Notes: generated by a model from the letters alone, not told the origin. A DNA stretch of 64,000 nt from Dyella sp. AtDHG13 (GCF_003201105.1 NZ_QICJ01000002.1:434001-498000), one strand, 5' to 3'. Positions 1-9,311 are shown, counted from the first letter of the stretch. Numbers and translations: made by a program.

Positions 1-345
<345 letters not shown>

Positions 346-348
346 TAT

Positions 349-381
349 GGCCACCTAAGTTATTGATTTGCTTAGGTGGCC
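349..381 (+). terminator. Phage-borne hairpin directly behind ssrA
   Basis: An 11-bp perfect inverted repeat (GGCCACCTAAG at 349-359 with its complement at 371-381) has an 11-base loop and is followed by TTCTTGT. It sits 4 bases past the tmRNA CCA on the phage side of attL. It probably replaces the native ssrA terminator, which now lies beyond attR at 44352-44393. The poly-T tract is weak, so it could instead be a protein-binding palindrome of attP. Confidence 0.55.
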
Positions 382-391
382 TTCTTGTATG

Positions 392-439
392 TTGGTCTGT
401 ATTGGTCGTTTTTGGTCGTGGTTTGGTCAGTTTTTGGTC
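392..439 (+). repeat. Five helically phased TTGGTC repeats (putative integrase arm sites)
   Basis: TTGGTC begins at 392, 402, 412, 423 and 434, spacings of 10, 10, 11 and 11 bases, so all copies face the same side of the helix. They lie 50-95 bases inside attL. Related GGTCAG motifs occur 11 bases apart at 44246-44261 inside attR. This is the expected arrangement of arm-type sites for a lambda-type integrase; assignment to this integrase is inferred. Confidence 0.6.
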
Positions 440-551
440 GGCGCCGTGCGTGGCATTTGCGCCGAACGGAACCACGGGTAGCGGATAAATATTCGTCACT
501 AACTAGTATGTATACTTCCGGGATTGACCGACTTGCCTGGACGGGACGCTG

Positions 552-1256
552 ATGCCGCTAAAACCCGAGACGTTCGGCTCGACGATCATGGTGCTCGGAG
601 ACTTCAACCCGGCGATCTTCACTGCTGATTGGCTGCACCGCAATCAGCTGATCGGGGACGGAGATAGGCAAGAGGCCATTGATTCACCAAACACGCTAAT
701 AACGCACGATGTCACCGTGTGCGAAACCAGTTGGTTCAAGTTTCAAGTCGTGGGAAAGCAGCTTGTCCTTGCCAGTTCGGGCGCCCTGACGCCGGCACTG
801 AAGGATCTAGCGGAAGGCATACTGTTACTGCTGCCGCATACCCCTGTCACCGCTGTGGGCCTAAATTTTCACGCTCACTACCAGATGACTAGCGAATCAG
901 ACTGGCAAAAAGTCGGCGACGTGCTCGCTCCCAAGGCCATTTGGTCTAGTCTCTTTGACAGTTCCGAATACTTTGCTGGGCTCACTAATATTCAGGTCCG
1001 TGTTTCGGCCGGTACTGCAGCGGATGCAAAGAAGGGGCCGCCTGATCACTTGAATCTTCAGGTGCAACCTTCAAATCGCCTTGAGAACGGCGTTTACATA
1101 ATGCTGAATGACCATCGGGGCAGCTTTGCTTCTGAAGACAATGGCAGTACCGCAGCGGAGCGTGCCGCCCAGGTCATTGCCAAAGATTGGGAGAGGAGTT
1201 GGGAGCTGGCCAGCCAGAAGTTTGAGGAATTACTCAATAACGTCATTGCTTCTTAA
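552..1256 (+). CDS. Cargo operon protein 1, hypothetical (234 aa)
   Basis: First gene of a three-gene rightward operon between attL and the tRNA-Ser fragment. No function recognised. The protein is soluble, with no signal peptide or membrane segment; the N-terminal part contains an LGDFNPAIF motif near residue 16 and the middle is a mixed alpha/beta sequence with LLPHTPVTAVGLNFHAHY around residue 100. The next gene starts 10 bases downstream, so they are co-transcribed. By eye the GC content is clearly below that of the flanking phage and host genes, suggesting separate acquisition. The cargo position next to attL is typical for lysogenic conversion or anti-phage genes, but nothing in the sequence proves that. 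Confidence 0.8.
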   Translation: MPLKPETFGSTIMVLGDFNPAIFTADWLHRNQLIGDGDRQEAIDSPNTLITHDVTVCETSWFKFQVVGKQLVLASSGALTPALKDLAEGILLLLPHTPVTAVGLNFHAHYQMTSESDWQKVGDVLAPKAIWSSLFDSSEYFAGLTNIQVRVSAGTAADAKKGPPDHLNLQVQPSNRLENGVYIMLNDHRGSFASEDNGSTAAERAAQVIAKDWERSWELASQKFEELLNNVIAS

Positions 1257-1266
1257 GGGCATCGGA

Positions 1267-1827
1267 ATGTTCACCACAACATTCGCTGACAATGATGTAG
1301 GCACGGCCTTTGAGCTGGATGAGCCAAGTTATTCTCGTCCTAGGGCAAGGGCCCGAGCGCAGAATAGAAGCGTCCTTCAGCTTCAAGAGAAAGAACAAAC
1401 GCTGCTGGATCTCGCCGCTGAACCTGATGCCGCGATGCCGACGCAATATGCCGGTAACGCCAAGGCAAAGTTCAGCGAAAGTGAAGCCGCTGCATTGATC
1501 CAGATCTGGGAAGGTACAGTTGAAGAAGTACTTCCGGATCAAAAAGCGCTGCGGGCAGTCCTGAGGGCCAAGCTTGGAGACGTGCCCGATCACTATGCTG
1601 ATATAGGGCTCGAGTGGGTTAGCGAGCAAGACCGAGATTTAGTGTCTCCTGGCGCTGTGTTTTATCTAAGCCTCTATAAGGCTACAAAGCCCAATGGCGC
1701 AAAGGTCAATTCGGAGGAGCTTCGGTTCCGACGGTTACCTGCATGGACGCGACGTGACATCGCGCGCATCAATCATGAGGTCGCTCGGCTGCGTGGAAGC
1801 GCAATGAAAAAGCCCGAGGCACCTTGA
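1267..1827 (+). CDS. Cargo operon protein 2, hypothetical (186 aa)
   Basis: Second cargo gene, started at the ATG at 1267, ten bases after the stop of the first gene; the reading frame stays open upstream but that part overlaps gene 1. The N-terminal third is Arg/Gln rich and likely disordered; the C-terminal two thirds, with FRRLPAWTRRDIARIN near the end, looks folded. No signal peptide or membrane segment. Its stop overlaps the start of the metallo-beta-lactamase-fold gene (TTGA), implying translational coupling. Function unknown. Confidence 0.75.
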   Translation: MFTTTFADNDVGTAFELDEPSYSRPRARARAQNRSVLQLQEKEQTLLDLAAEPDAAMPTQYAGNAKAKFSESEAAALIQIWEGTVEEVLPDQKALRAVLRAKLGDVPDHYADIGLEWVSEQDRDLVSPGAVFYLSLYKATKPNGAKVNSEELRFRRLPAWTRRDIARINHEVARLRGSAMKKPEAP

Positions 1828-2888
1828 TCAACTACGGCATCGCTCCAGCTCGCAACGAGATCGAGGTTTCGGTGTTTGGTCCTGGTTTTGGGGAAGCCAT
1901 CGCCGTTCATTTCGGAGATGGCGCGTGGATGCTGGTTGATTCATGCCTTGAACCATGGACTAAGCAGCCTGCAGCCAAGCATTACCTAGACGCAATTGGA
2001 GTATTGCCCGAGAACGTGAAGGTAATTCTTGCGTCCCATTGGCATGATGACCACGTCAGAGGAATTTCAACCCTTGCTCGCGCCTTTCCTGCCGCAGAGT
2101 TCCATCTATCCGACTGCTTCAACCGGGATGAAGCCGTCGCGCTATTGGCTGCCCACAGCGGTACTGTTGCGACGTCTCTAAGCCGGGGCACCAATGAGCT
2201 TTATACCGTGCTCAATGACAGGAATGGCGCTGTGTACTACGTGGGAATGCGCTCAGACGTATTCGATCAGGCAATAGGAAGTCAGCGCGTTCGCGCGACG
2301 GCCTTGTCCCCTGTTCCTGCGGCATATCAACAGTTCGTCGCAGGCTTGGCTCAGTTTGTCCCACGTTCGGGCGGCGAGCCCATCAAGAACGTGGTTTCCC
2401 TGAAGCCGAATATGGAAGCAGTCGCCATACACATTGATTTTGGTGACGACGCTGTTGTTCTCGGCTCCGATCTGGAAGACCACGCCTCTTTTGGTTGGAC
2501 GGCTGTGGTTGGTGACCAGTGGGTACGAAACCGTAAAAAGGCCAGCGCGATCAAAATTGCGCATCATGGTTCTAAAACCGGAGATCACCCGCTGGTGTGG
2601 ACTACCCTGCTACATCACGCGCCCATTGGGGCCATGACGCCTTACAACAAAGGGTCAAAGCTTCCGACCGACCAAGACATCACTCGCATCAAGGGGCAGA
2701 CATCCAAGGCATATATTTCTTCTGGCAGCTCACGCCGCGCGAAACTCGGAGCGACAGAACTAAAGCGCCTTAGCGATATCGCAACCAATATAGTTCCAGT
2801 GAATTCGGGCTTTGGCTGCGTGAGACTGAGGCGTAGCGTTGGCGCCGATTGGACCGTTGAATGTTTTGGCGCCGCTCAGCCGCTGTAA
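1824..2888 (+). CDS. Metallo-beta-lactamase-fold hydrolase, ComEC-like (354 aa)
   Basis: Third cargo gene, most simply started at TTG 1824, which overlaps the previous stop (TTGA). The metal-binding motif HxHxDH is present as SHWHDDH around residue 72, a later GSDLED supplies the bridging Asp position, and IAHHGS near residue 250 matches the C-terminal His motif of ComEC/Rec2-type MBL domains. There are no membrane segments, so it is a soluble cytoplasmic hydrolase, perhaps a nuclease or phosphodiesterase. MBL-fold enzymes occur in several phage-defence settings, but this gene set matches no named system I can recall. Lower GC than its surroundings. Confidence 0.85.
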   Translation: MINYGIAPARNEIEVSVFGPGFGEAIAVHFGDGAWMLVDSCLEPWTKQPAAKHYLDAIGVLPENVKVILASHWHDDHVRGISTLARAFPAAEFHLSDCFNRDEAVALLAAHSGTVATSLSRGTNELYTVLNDRNGAVYYVGMRSDVFDQAIGSQRVRATALSPVPAAYQQFVAGLAQFVPRSGGEPIKNVVSLKPNMEAVAIHIDFGDDAVVLGSDLEDHASFGWTAVVGDQWVRNRKKASAIKIAHHGSKTGDHPLVWTTLLHHAPIGAMTPYNKGSKLPTDQDITRIKGQTSKAYISSGSSRRAKLGATELKRLSDIATNIVPVNSGFGCVRLRRSVGADWTVECFGAAQPL

Positions 2889-2907
2889 TGCCGCCCATCG
2901 GCATTTA

Positions 2908-2970
<63 letters not shown>

Positions 2971-2977
2971 TAGATCA

Positions 2978-3005
2978 AGGGCTTGCAGCGATGCAAGCCC
3001 TTTTT
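2978..3005 (+). terminator. Intrinsic terminator behind the tRNA-Ser fragment
   Basis: A 9-bp perfect stem (AGGGCTTGC at 2978-2986, complement at 2993-3001) with a 6-base loop is followed by a T run. It ends the rightward cargo operon and the tRNA fragment, and may also stop leftward late transcription from the tail genes beyond it. Confidence 0.8.
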
Positions 3006-3026
3006 CTTTGCCCCGATTTAGGGGTA

Positions 3027-3049
3027 CACGTAAAAATGCACGTAAAAAT
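3027..3049 (+). repeat. Tandem CACGTAAAAAT repeat next to the tRNA-Ser fragment
   Basis: CACGTAAAAAT occurs at 3027-3037 and 3039-3049, spaced 12 bases. Short phased repeats about 60 bases from a tRNA 3' end resemble integrase arm-type sites. They support reading the tRNA-Ser fragment as a relic attachment site. Two copies are limited evidence. Confidence 0.45.
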
Positions 3050-3103
3050 AATGACCGTTTTAGCGCTCGTGCATTCGCCGTAATGCACCTGCGGACCCTG
3101 GCT

Positions 3104-3397
3104 TTACCGGTCCATCATCCGGGGTTTCGGCACCGCCGGGGGCACCTTTCGCCAGTGGTAATGCGCCCACCGCTCGACGTGCGCCATGGCCTTCTCGCGG
3201 GTCCGGTAGGGCTGGGAGTAGATCGGGATGACGTTCAGGCCGTCGCCCTTCGGCATGAGGTTCACTTTCCAGGTGCCGTCGATCCGCATATTCACGGAGG
3301 CGAAGCAGACCGAGCCGGGCAGCGTGGCCAGCCAATGATCGAGCGGCTGGCCGCTCATGAATACCTGTTCCCAATGGACACGTGGAGGCTCGGACAT
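3104..3397 (-). CDS. Small tail-end protein, hypothetical (97 aa)
   Basis: Last gene of the leftward late operon, 39 bases after its neighbour. Small soluble protein with many aromatic residues (WEQVF, HWLATLPG, HVERWAHYHWRK). No signal or membrane segment. Position after J suggests a tail-fibre accessory or a late moron; no function recognised. Confidence 0.7.
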   Translation of the reverse strand: MSEPPRVHWEQVFMSGQPLDHWLATLPGSVCFASVNMRIDGTWKVNLMPKGDGLNVIPIYSQPYRTREKAMAHVERWAHYHWRKVPPAVPKPRMMDR

Positions 3398-3436
3398 GAC
3401 CCAGATTATGCCGGCCGCGTCTCAACACCGAAGACG

Positions 3437-3868
3437 CTACAGGAGGCTTCCAGGGTCAGCGACGGGGCCAGCATGCCCCGCGGTGGCGATGCTCGCCCGG
3501 ATACTGGCGTTCTGCATATCGGTCGTGTGGATGGGATCGCTCCACAGGGTGGTTGCCTCGCCCAGCACTGCCAGCAGCATCTGCTTCTGTAGCGCCGGCA
3601 TACCGCCAGCCTGGGCCAGCTCCACCACATTGGTGGTGTGCGCGAACGCGGACACAATGGCGTCCCCATTGGCGTCAACCTGGTTGCTTCCATCGCTCTG
3701 CACGACGCGGGCGGTCGCCCGCAGAGAAGCGTTGGCGCTGGTGTCCTCGGTCCACACCACGACCGATACGGCCACGTTCTGGCCGGTGTCGGTCAGATTG
3801 ACCACGAACTCATTGGGCTGCAGCTTCGTGAAGGGTGTCTGGTCGGGCTTCGTATAGGCCATGGTCAT
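3437..3868 (-). CDS. Tail-tip accessory protein downstream of J (143 aa)
   Basis: Starts within the stop of the J gene (ATGA), so it is translationally coupled. The N-terminal half is rich in beta-type residues (NEFVVNLTDTGQNVAVSVVVW), suggesting a structural beta domain. Genes of this size directly after J usually encode tail-fibre accessory proteins, but no family is recognised with certainty. Confidence 0.7.
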   Translation of the reverse strand: MTMAYTKPDQTPFTKLQPNEFVVNLTDTGQNVAVSVVVWTEDTSANASLRATARVVQSDGSNQVDANGDAIVSAFAHTTNVVELAQAGGMPALQKQMLLAVLGEATTLWSDPIHTTDMQNASIRASIATAGHAGPVADPGSLL

Positions 3869-6800
3869 GGTTTCGCGATCGAGTTATGAGAATAGACGCG
3901 GTGGTCGGGATCGAGGCCTGCGGCATAGCTGCAACCACCATAGTGTTGGTGGCAAACCAGCTTCTCGCCGATCTCTATGACGCTAGTGACTATCTCGATG
4001 CCGCAGTCGGTCACGACCTGCATGCCTTCCATGTCGGGGGCGTAGGTCATGCCACCGCTGGGAAGATCGAACGGCGTAGATGCACTGCACTCCAGAACCG
4101 CGCCACCTTCGGTCGTCAGGCGAACGCAGGGCTGCATGGACATCTCCATGCCTGCCATGCGCCTTCGGAACTTGCGCAGACCCTGCGTAGGAATATCGAG
4201 GCAGTCGGCCAGATAGCCGATCTCCGCTTCGCGAGCCTGGGTATCGTCGTCGAGCCACATGTCGGCGCATACACAAGCGCCCGAGCCGCCGCCTCCGCCG
4301 CCACCCGAACCGCTGCCGCTGCTTGGAAAGGCCACGGCGACCGCACCGATATACACGAAACCATCCCCGCCGTAGACGTCATTTGGGTTCGTTGACGCGA
4401 TGAGCGCCTGAGCGCCTCCAGCAAAGTTCGGGTCGTTCATGTAAAGATAGAACGTAACATTTGCGCCATTGGTTCCGGTCACGCTCGCGCTGCTAGCGTT
4501 GTAGCTGGTGGTCACGCTTCCGTTGAGAACGGTAAAGGCACCCACAGTGATCGTAGCTGTCGCTGGTGATCCGGACGAGGCGCTATAACTAATCGTCGTT
4601 GGCACTTTGGCTGGAATGTTGGTTACTGTGCGCTGTTTCAGGTTGCGCTGGTCGCCAATCTGATGGCCACTTCCAGCCACTCGCAGTCCAATGCGATTCA
4701 CACCACCAGAGAAATAGAGATCGTTCTGGGATGTTCGGCCGTAAGTTGTGCCGTCACTTACCTCGCTATCAATATTCGACGCCAGCACTAGGCTGATGTT
4801 GAACCACCGCATGTCGGCCGGCAGCTGACCAACGCTGCCCACCGTCGTCGGCGAACTATTGCTGTTCGAGCAGATGGCTTGAAGGATAACCGCTGCAGCA
4901 ACCGCATCAGCAGGGGTGACACCGGTGATGGTTGCTGATCCCTGCGCTACCGAGTTACCTGCTGCGTCACAAATGCTCGCCGCAGACACGGTGCCGTCGG
5001 CCCTGAGCCATGCGATATAAGTACGGTTTGTTACGGTTATTCCAGCAGGCAGTCCGACGTTGGATGCAGTCGACCGATTAACGGTTAATGCGAAGGCCGT
5101 GCCAGGCGTAACTGCATAGTTCGCTACCGTTGAAACTTGTGAGCTAATCGAGCCGTTTGCGGGGATCGATGATCCGCCCGCAAGTCGAATCAGTACATCA
5201 GCTCCGCTGCTTGGACGTTCGTAGATGATGAGGTGGCTAGTTGAGAGGTTACCTACGCTCCAACCGTCAGACACAGATTGCCCTACCGTACGCGCTACTC
5301 CGGTAGGCGTTCCAGTTGTATTGACCGAAAGCGAGCCGTTTGGAAGGACATTCTTTCCACCAGAAAATTGGAGCGGCACGCCATTCTGAAGTGAGGCGGC
5401 CGTGGTGCGAGCGTACGATGATCCGTCGGGAACTTCGTCGACGGTGGATGGCTGAACAGCCATACAAACATTGCAGAATGTGAAATAGCCGACCGTATGG
5501 CTAATCACTGTTGGCTCGGCGACCGCGTACGCTGAACCAGCCGGAGCGATGGCTGTTACCTTGGTCACACATTGCGTGTATGTACCGGTGCCAATCGCAC
5601 CGCACGTCGGATACGCGGCTGAACCGGAAGGAGCTGATGTGCTGATCTCGTTGTTATTGCTGTCACGCCAACTAATTCTCGTATAGGCCAGCGCTCCCGC
5701 GTTAACCGAAAGAGCTCGCACGCAACACGTCAACGTAACGGTTTGGCCTGGAACTACGGGCAAGTGGCCTGCATTGACCATCGCATCCGTTTGTAACGAG
5801 CCAGATAACGTTGTCGATCCAGCATGCACCGCGTATGTCGGTACTATCGGGTCGGGTTGGCGAGAAGAACCGGCCGCCTCTTCATACCAACCATAGTTAG
5901 CGGCCCAGCCGGTTAGGTTCCCTTGGAACTGCGGATTTATGACCGGTACGCTGTTGGCGAGACCTTGCGCCGAGTTAGCCGTCGATTGAGCGTTGTTGGC
6001 GAGATTCTGCGCCTTGGCGTAGATGGCGTTGAGTAGGGTCTGCCGCGTCACGTAGACGCTGTTGAAGTTCGCCCGGAAGGTAGCGCCGACCACATACGTG
6101 TCGCCGCTCTTGTCGTTCCACATCTTCGGCGTCGTCAGGCCGCCGAGGTAATTGGCCAGCGCGGTGATGGCGTTGTCGTATGCCACCTGCTGGGCGGAGC
6201 CGGCGCCGAGGAACGAAACGGCCTGGGCATCAATGCCGGCTTGCTCGGCCGTGATCACCGCCCAGTCGCGAATGACGGTGGGCTTCTCGGCGGCCGACAC
6301 GATTCCATCGCTGGCTATGTTTGCCAGCTCCGCGTTGGCGCTGTTGGCGCTGTTCTGGGCCGCGGCCACCTCGTTGGCCAGCGTCTGAGCAAAACCGGGC
6401 TGGGTGGTCTGGTCGTTGACGGTGTACGGTGCGGAGATAGCCGCCAGCGACGAGACGCCATTGGCGTTCACGGCCGTGACCATCGCTTGATACACGCCCG
6501 GCGCCGCGTTCGGAAGATCAACGGTCAGGCCATACTGGGTGCCCATGGGCTGCCAGCTGCCGTTGTCCTTGCGCCACTTCACGTCGTAGGAGACGGCGTT
6601 GGGCGTGTCGTCCCATTGGATAATCAGCAGCGTGGAGGCCAGGACGGCGCCGGCGGTAGGGAACGCCTCGAGGATGACGTTGGTGGGCGTCGCCTGCGCG
6701 CTCGGAGGAACCACCGAAATCGGCGGCACGGTGATCGGCGCGCCGGTATCGATGGCGGCGAACTTGCTGGCGTTGTGCAGCAGAGCCGTGATCGTGTACT

Positions 6801-8571
6801 CGATCGCACCGGCAGTGTTCCCCTTCAGCACCGAAATGACCCGGTACTGCGCGGCCTGGAGCGATGCGCTTTCGCACACCCATACCGATTCGGCCACGGG
6901 AAGCGCGGAGAACCCGGGAGCCGCCACGCTGATGGTGTTGCCGGCGATACCGGTCACCGCGTGGGTCTCCGTGACACCGCTCGGCAGGGTGACGGTCAGG
7001 TTGTCGCCGACGGCCACGGTGGGCATGCTGTCGACGGTGATGCTGGTGGCCGTGACCGCATGGACTCGGCCAGCTTGGCGCCTGCCGGCGCGCGCGGGGT
7101 CGGCGACGCGGATGACCTGGCCGGGCGCGGTAAGCGTGGCATCGAGGCCGACCTTGAACGTCACCGTTTCCGTTTCGAGGCGCGACGTCAGCAGCGTCCA
7201 TAGACCGACGCGCTGGGCCTGCCCTTCCGAGGTACAGCCCACGCCCGTGACCTGGGTGACGCGCACGCCGTAGCGCGCGATACCGGCGGGATCAGGCACA
7301 TACTTGACCTTGGCGCGGCCAAAGTCATTCGGGTCATTCCAAGAGACCAGCGCGACGGTGTAGCGCGTGGACTTGCTCGATCCCTGGTACGTGAACTTGC
7401 CATCGATGACGTTGGCGGCGGTGTAGGTGTAGGTCGGGTCCGCGGGCATGTCGGCCGAGGCCTGGATGGCTCCGGCGCCCCAGTAGGAAATGCCGCGGAA
7501 GACGCTCGCCAGATCCTGGAGCACCTTGTAGGCGTCTCCCTTCTTCTGCAGGAACACCGTGCACGTGAAGCGCGGCTCAGTACCGCCGAAGCCGTTGGGC
7601 ACCATGCCATCGCAATACTGGGCGATGCCGTACAAGGTCCATTTGTTGATCTGCGCCGGCGTGACGTACTGGCCGAGGCCATAACGCGGGTGCGTGGCGA
7701 GGTCGTAGAAGATCCAGGCCGGGTTGTTGGTCCAGGCCTGTTTGAACGTGCCATCCCATGCCCCGGTATAGGTCCGCGCCACCGGGTCGTAGTTCGAGGG
7801 CACCTGGATGATGCGGCCCATCAGATCGTACGCGCGTGCCGGGATGGCGCTGAACTGGGAGGCGTCGACGATCACACCGACATATGCGCTGTTGGGGTAG
7901 CGCAGCAGTGCGTCGACGATCTGCGTGTACGAATCGACCATCACCACGTCCTGGATCGTGGCGAGGTTCTGGTTGGGTGTCAGTCGGCGGACGCGAATGG
8001 TCCAGCCGTGGGCGGCCGGCGGGAGGTCGATGCGGTGGTTGCGCTGGTACTTGCTGGTGGTCTTGCCCGTGAAGGCCGAAGAGATCACCTGGTAGAAGCT
8101 ACCACTGTCGGTCTGGATGTCGATCGCGTAGGCGATCGAATAGCCCTGGATATCGCCGTTGGAAGTGTTGCTCTTCTGGAGCGCCGGCACCGACAGCGTG
8201 ATGCGCACAGCCGACAGCGCCAGGTTGGTCAGCGACTGGGTCCACGGAGTGGTGCTCTTCAGCTCCAGGTTGACCGCGGTCTCGTTCTCGACGTCCTGGA
8301 AGCCGGACATTACGAGTTGGTCCTGCGTGCCGTTGCGGCTGTCGATCTTGACGTTCTGGAAGTTCAGCGATCCGTCGCTGTTCGCCACCGGCGTCTCGTC
8401 CAGGTAGATGTCCTGAAGGCAGTTGGCCGCGCCGTGCGTGAAGCCCTGAATCTGCCCTTCACTCACCAGGTCGAGGATCTGGGCGTAGGCGATCGAGTGC
8501 AGGCTATCCGGTGTTTCAACGGGCGTGTGCGAGCTGCCGCTGCCGCCCTTGTACCCCTTGATCACGGTCAC
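3865..8571 (-). CDS. J: Tail tip / host specificity protein J with C-terminal Hint domain (1568 aa)
   Basis: Central tail-tip protein of lambda-type siphophages; it contacts the receptor and closes the tail tube. The N-terminal ~600 residues follow the lambda J pattern (SIAYAQILDLVSEGQIQGF near the start), then fibronectin-like segments, a coiled stretch (NEVAAAQNSANSANAELAN) and a long beta-rich receptor-binding region. After a Gly/Ser linker the last ~135 residues form a Hint (intein-like) domain: Cys 1433 or 1435, an ECSASTPF block B equivalent, and the terminal HN-S at 1562-1564. DNA for the distal receptor-binding part (about 4400-5950) looks lower in GC than the rest, consistent with exchange. 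Starts in the stop of gene I (ATGA). Confidence 0.93.
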   Translation of the reverse strand: MTVIKGYKGGSGSSHTPVETPDSLHSIAYAQILDLVSEGQIQGFTHGAANCLQDIYLDETPVANSDGSLNFQNVKIDSRNGTQDQLVMSGFQDVENETAVNLELKSTTPWTQSLTNLALSAVRITLSVPALQKSNTSNGDIQGYSIAYAIDIQTDSGSFYQVISSAFTGKTTSKYQRNHRIDLPPAAHGWTIRVRRLTPNQNLATIQDVVMVDSYTQIVDALLRYPNSAYVGVIVDASQFSAIPARAYDLMGRIIQVPSNYDPVARTYTGAWDGTFKQAWTNNPAWIFYDLATHPRYGLGQYVTPAQINKWTLYGIAQYCDGMVPNGFGGTEPRFTCTVFLQKKGDAYKVLQDLASVFRGISYWGAGAIQASADMPADPTYTYTAANVIDGKFTYQGSSKSTRYTVALVSWNDPNDFGRAKVKYVPDPAGIARYGVRVTQVTGVGCTSEGQAQRVGLWTLLTSRLETETVTFKVGLDATLTAPGQVIRVADPARAGRRQAGRVHAVTATSITVDSMPTVAVGDNLTVTLPSGVTETHAVTGIAGNTISVAAPGFSALPVAESVWVCESASLQAAQYRVISVLKGNTAGAIEYTITALLHNASKFAAIDTGAPITVPPISVVPPSAQATPTNVILEAFPTAGAVLASTLLIIQWDDTPNAVSYDVKWRKDNGSWQPMGTQYGLTVDLPNAAPGVYQAMVTAVNANGVSSLAAISAPYTVNDQTTQPGFAQTLANEVAAAQNSANSANAELANIASDGIVSAAEKPTVIRDWAVITAEQAGIDAQAVSFLGAGSAQQVAYDNAITALANYLGGLTTPKMWNDKSGDTYVVGATFRANFNSVYVTRQTLLNAIYAKAQNLANNAQSTANSAQGLANSVPVINPQFQGNLTGWAANYGWYEEAAGSSRQPDPIVPTYAVHAGSTTLSGSLQTDAMVNAGHLPVVPGQTVTLTCCVRALSVNAGALAYTRISWRDSNNNEISTSAPSGSAAYPTCGAIGTGTYTQCVTKVTAIAPAGSAYAVAEPTVISHTVGYFTFCNVCMAVQPSTVDEVPDGSSYARTTAASLQNGVPLQFSGGKNVLPNGSLSVNTTGTPTGVARTVGQSVSDGWSVGNLSTSHLIIYERPSSGADVLIRLAGGSSIPANGSISSQVSTVANYAVTPGTAFALTVNRSTASNVGLPAGITVTNRTYIAWLRADGTVSAASICDAAGNSVAQGSATITGVTPADAVAAAVILQAICSNSNSSPTTVGSVGQLPADMRWFNISLVLASNIDSEVSDGTTYGRTSQNDLYFSGGVNRIGLRVAGSGHQIGDQRNLKQRTVTNIPAKVPTTISYSASSGSPATATITVGAFTVLNGSVTTSYNASSASVTGTNGANVTFYLYMNDPNFAGGAQALIASTNPNDVYGGDGFVYIGAVAVAFPSSGSGSGGGGGGGSGACVCADMWLDDDTQAREAEIGYLADCLDIPTQGLRKFRRRMAGMEMSMQPCVRLTTEGGAVLECSASTPFDLPSGGMTYAPDMEGMQVVTDCGIEIVTSVIEIGEKLVCHQHYGGCSYAAGLDPDHRVYSHNSIAKP

Positions 8572-9248
8572 GGCTGGGCGATCCTCGAGGCGAACAGGTC
8601 ACCGCCATGTCCCATCCAGCCGCTCACCTGCGCGGGCGCCTGATAGGCGGCGGCCATGTCCTGCGTCGTGATACCTGCGCTGATCACAGCGCTGCCGATC
8701 TTGAGCGGGCCACCGTAGAAGAGCGGCACCGGGTTGCCCTGGGCCTCGGTGTTCACGGGGCCGTTGAAGGCATAGCTGGGCTGGTTCGCGCTGCTGTCCT
8801 TCGAATGGAGCCCCTTCGCCTGGGGCGACAGCATCTGCACTACGCCGCCGGCGATCATGGAAATGCCGGCGCTGTACAGGTATGGCGACAGAGCCGCGGC
8901 CGGTGTGAAGCTGAGGACCGCGCCAGCCACGACGAGCACCGCACCCAGAATGATGCTGCCGATGCCACCGCTCTTCGAACCGATTAGAACGGGTGCGATA
9001 CGGATATCGGTTGCGCCCACCGGATTGGGAAGCTCTTCCTCAGTGACGCTTCGTTTGCCGGCGAATACGACGAATGCGATGCCTCGGTCCTTAGCCCCGA
9101 CGAGCCATTCCTGAAAGCCTCTGCATTGGCTCGACAGCGCCTGGATGGCCTCGCTTACCGAGTTCGTATCGAGCGCGAAACGATGCACTCGGCCAAAGCG
9201 CTGACCCAACTTGCCATACAGCCGAACAGTGCGAAGGGTGGTCTCCAT
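8568..9248 (-). CDS. I: Tail assembly protein I (226 aa)
   Basis: Lambda gpI-like protein needed for tail-tip assembly. It begins METTLRTVRLYGKLGQRFG, has a ubiquitin-like N-terminal region and a hydrophobic Gly/Ala-rich middle (GGIGSIILGAVLVVAGAVLSF), both typical of gpI. ATG 9248 is preceded by CCGGAGAA. Unlike its neighbours it does not overlap the gene before it; a terminator hairpin and the lipoprotein gene stand between K and I. Confidence 0.88.
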   Translation of the reverse strand: METTLRTVRLYGKLGQRFGRVHRFALDTNSVSEAIQALSSQCRGFQEWLVGAKDRGIAFVVFAGKRSVTEEELPNPVGATDIRIAPVLIGSKSGGIGSIILGAVLVVAGAVLSFTPAAALSPYLYSAGISMIAGGVVQMLSPQAKGLHSKDSSANQPSYAFNGPVNTEAQGNPVPLFYGGPLKIGSAVISAGITTQDMAAAYQAPAQVSGWMGHGGDLFASRIAQP

Positions 9249-9263
9249 GGTTTCTCCGGGCAT

Positions 9264-9290
9264 AAAAAAACCCCGCCGGAGCGGGGTTTT
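9264..9290 (-). terminator. Leftward intrinsic terminator between lipoprotein and gene I
   Basis: Read on the minus strand: AAAACCCCGC, loop TCCG, GCGGGGTTTT followed by more T. A 10-bp stem with a U run lies 22 bases after the lipoprotein stop and 16 bases before the gene I start. Confidence 0.8.
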
Positions 9291-9311
9291 GTGGTGAGCG
9301 AATTTCGATTC

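Noticed and set aside
3008-3592. Plus-strand frame of 194 codons
   Set aside because: Antisense to two coupled late genes, biased composition, no ribosome site.
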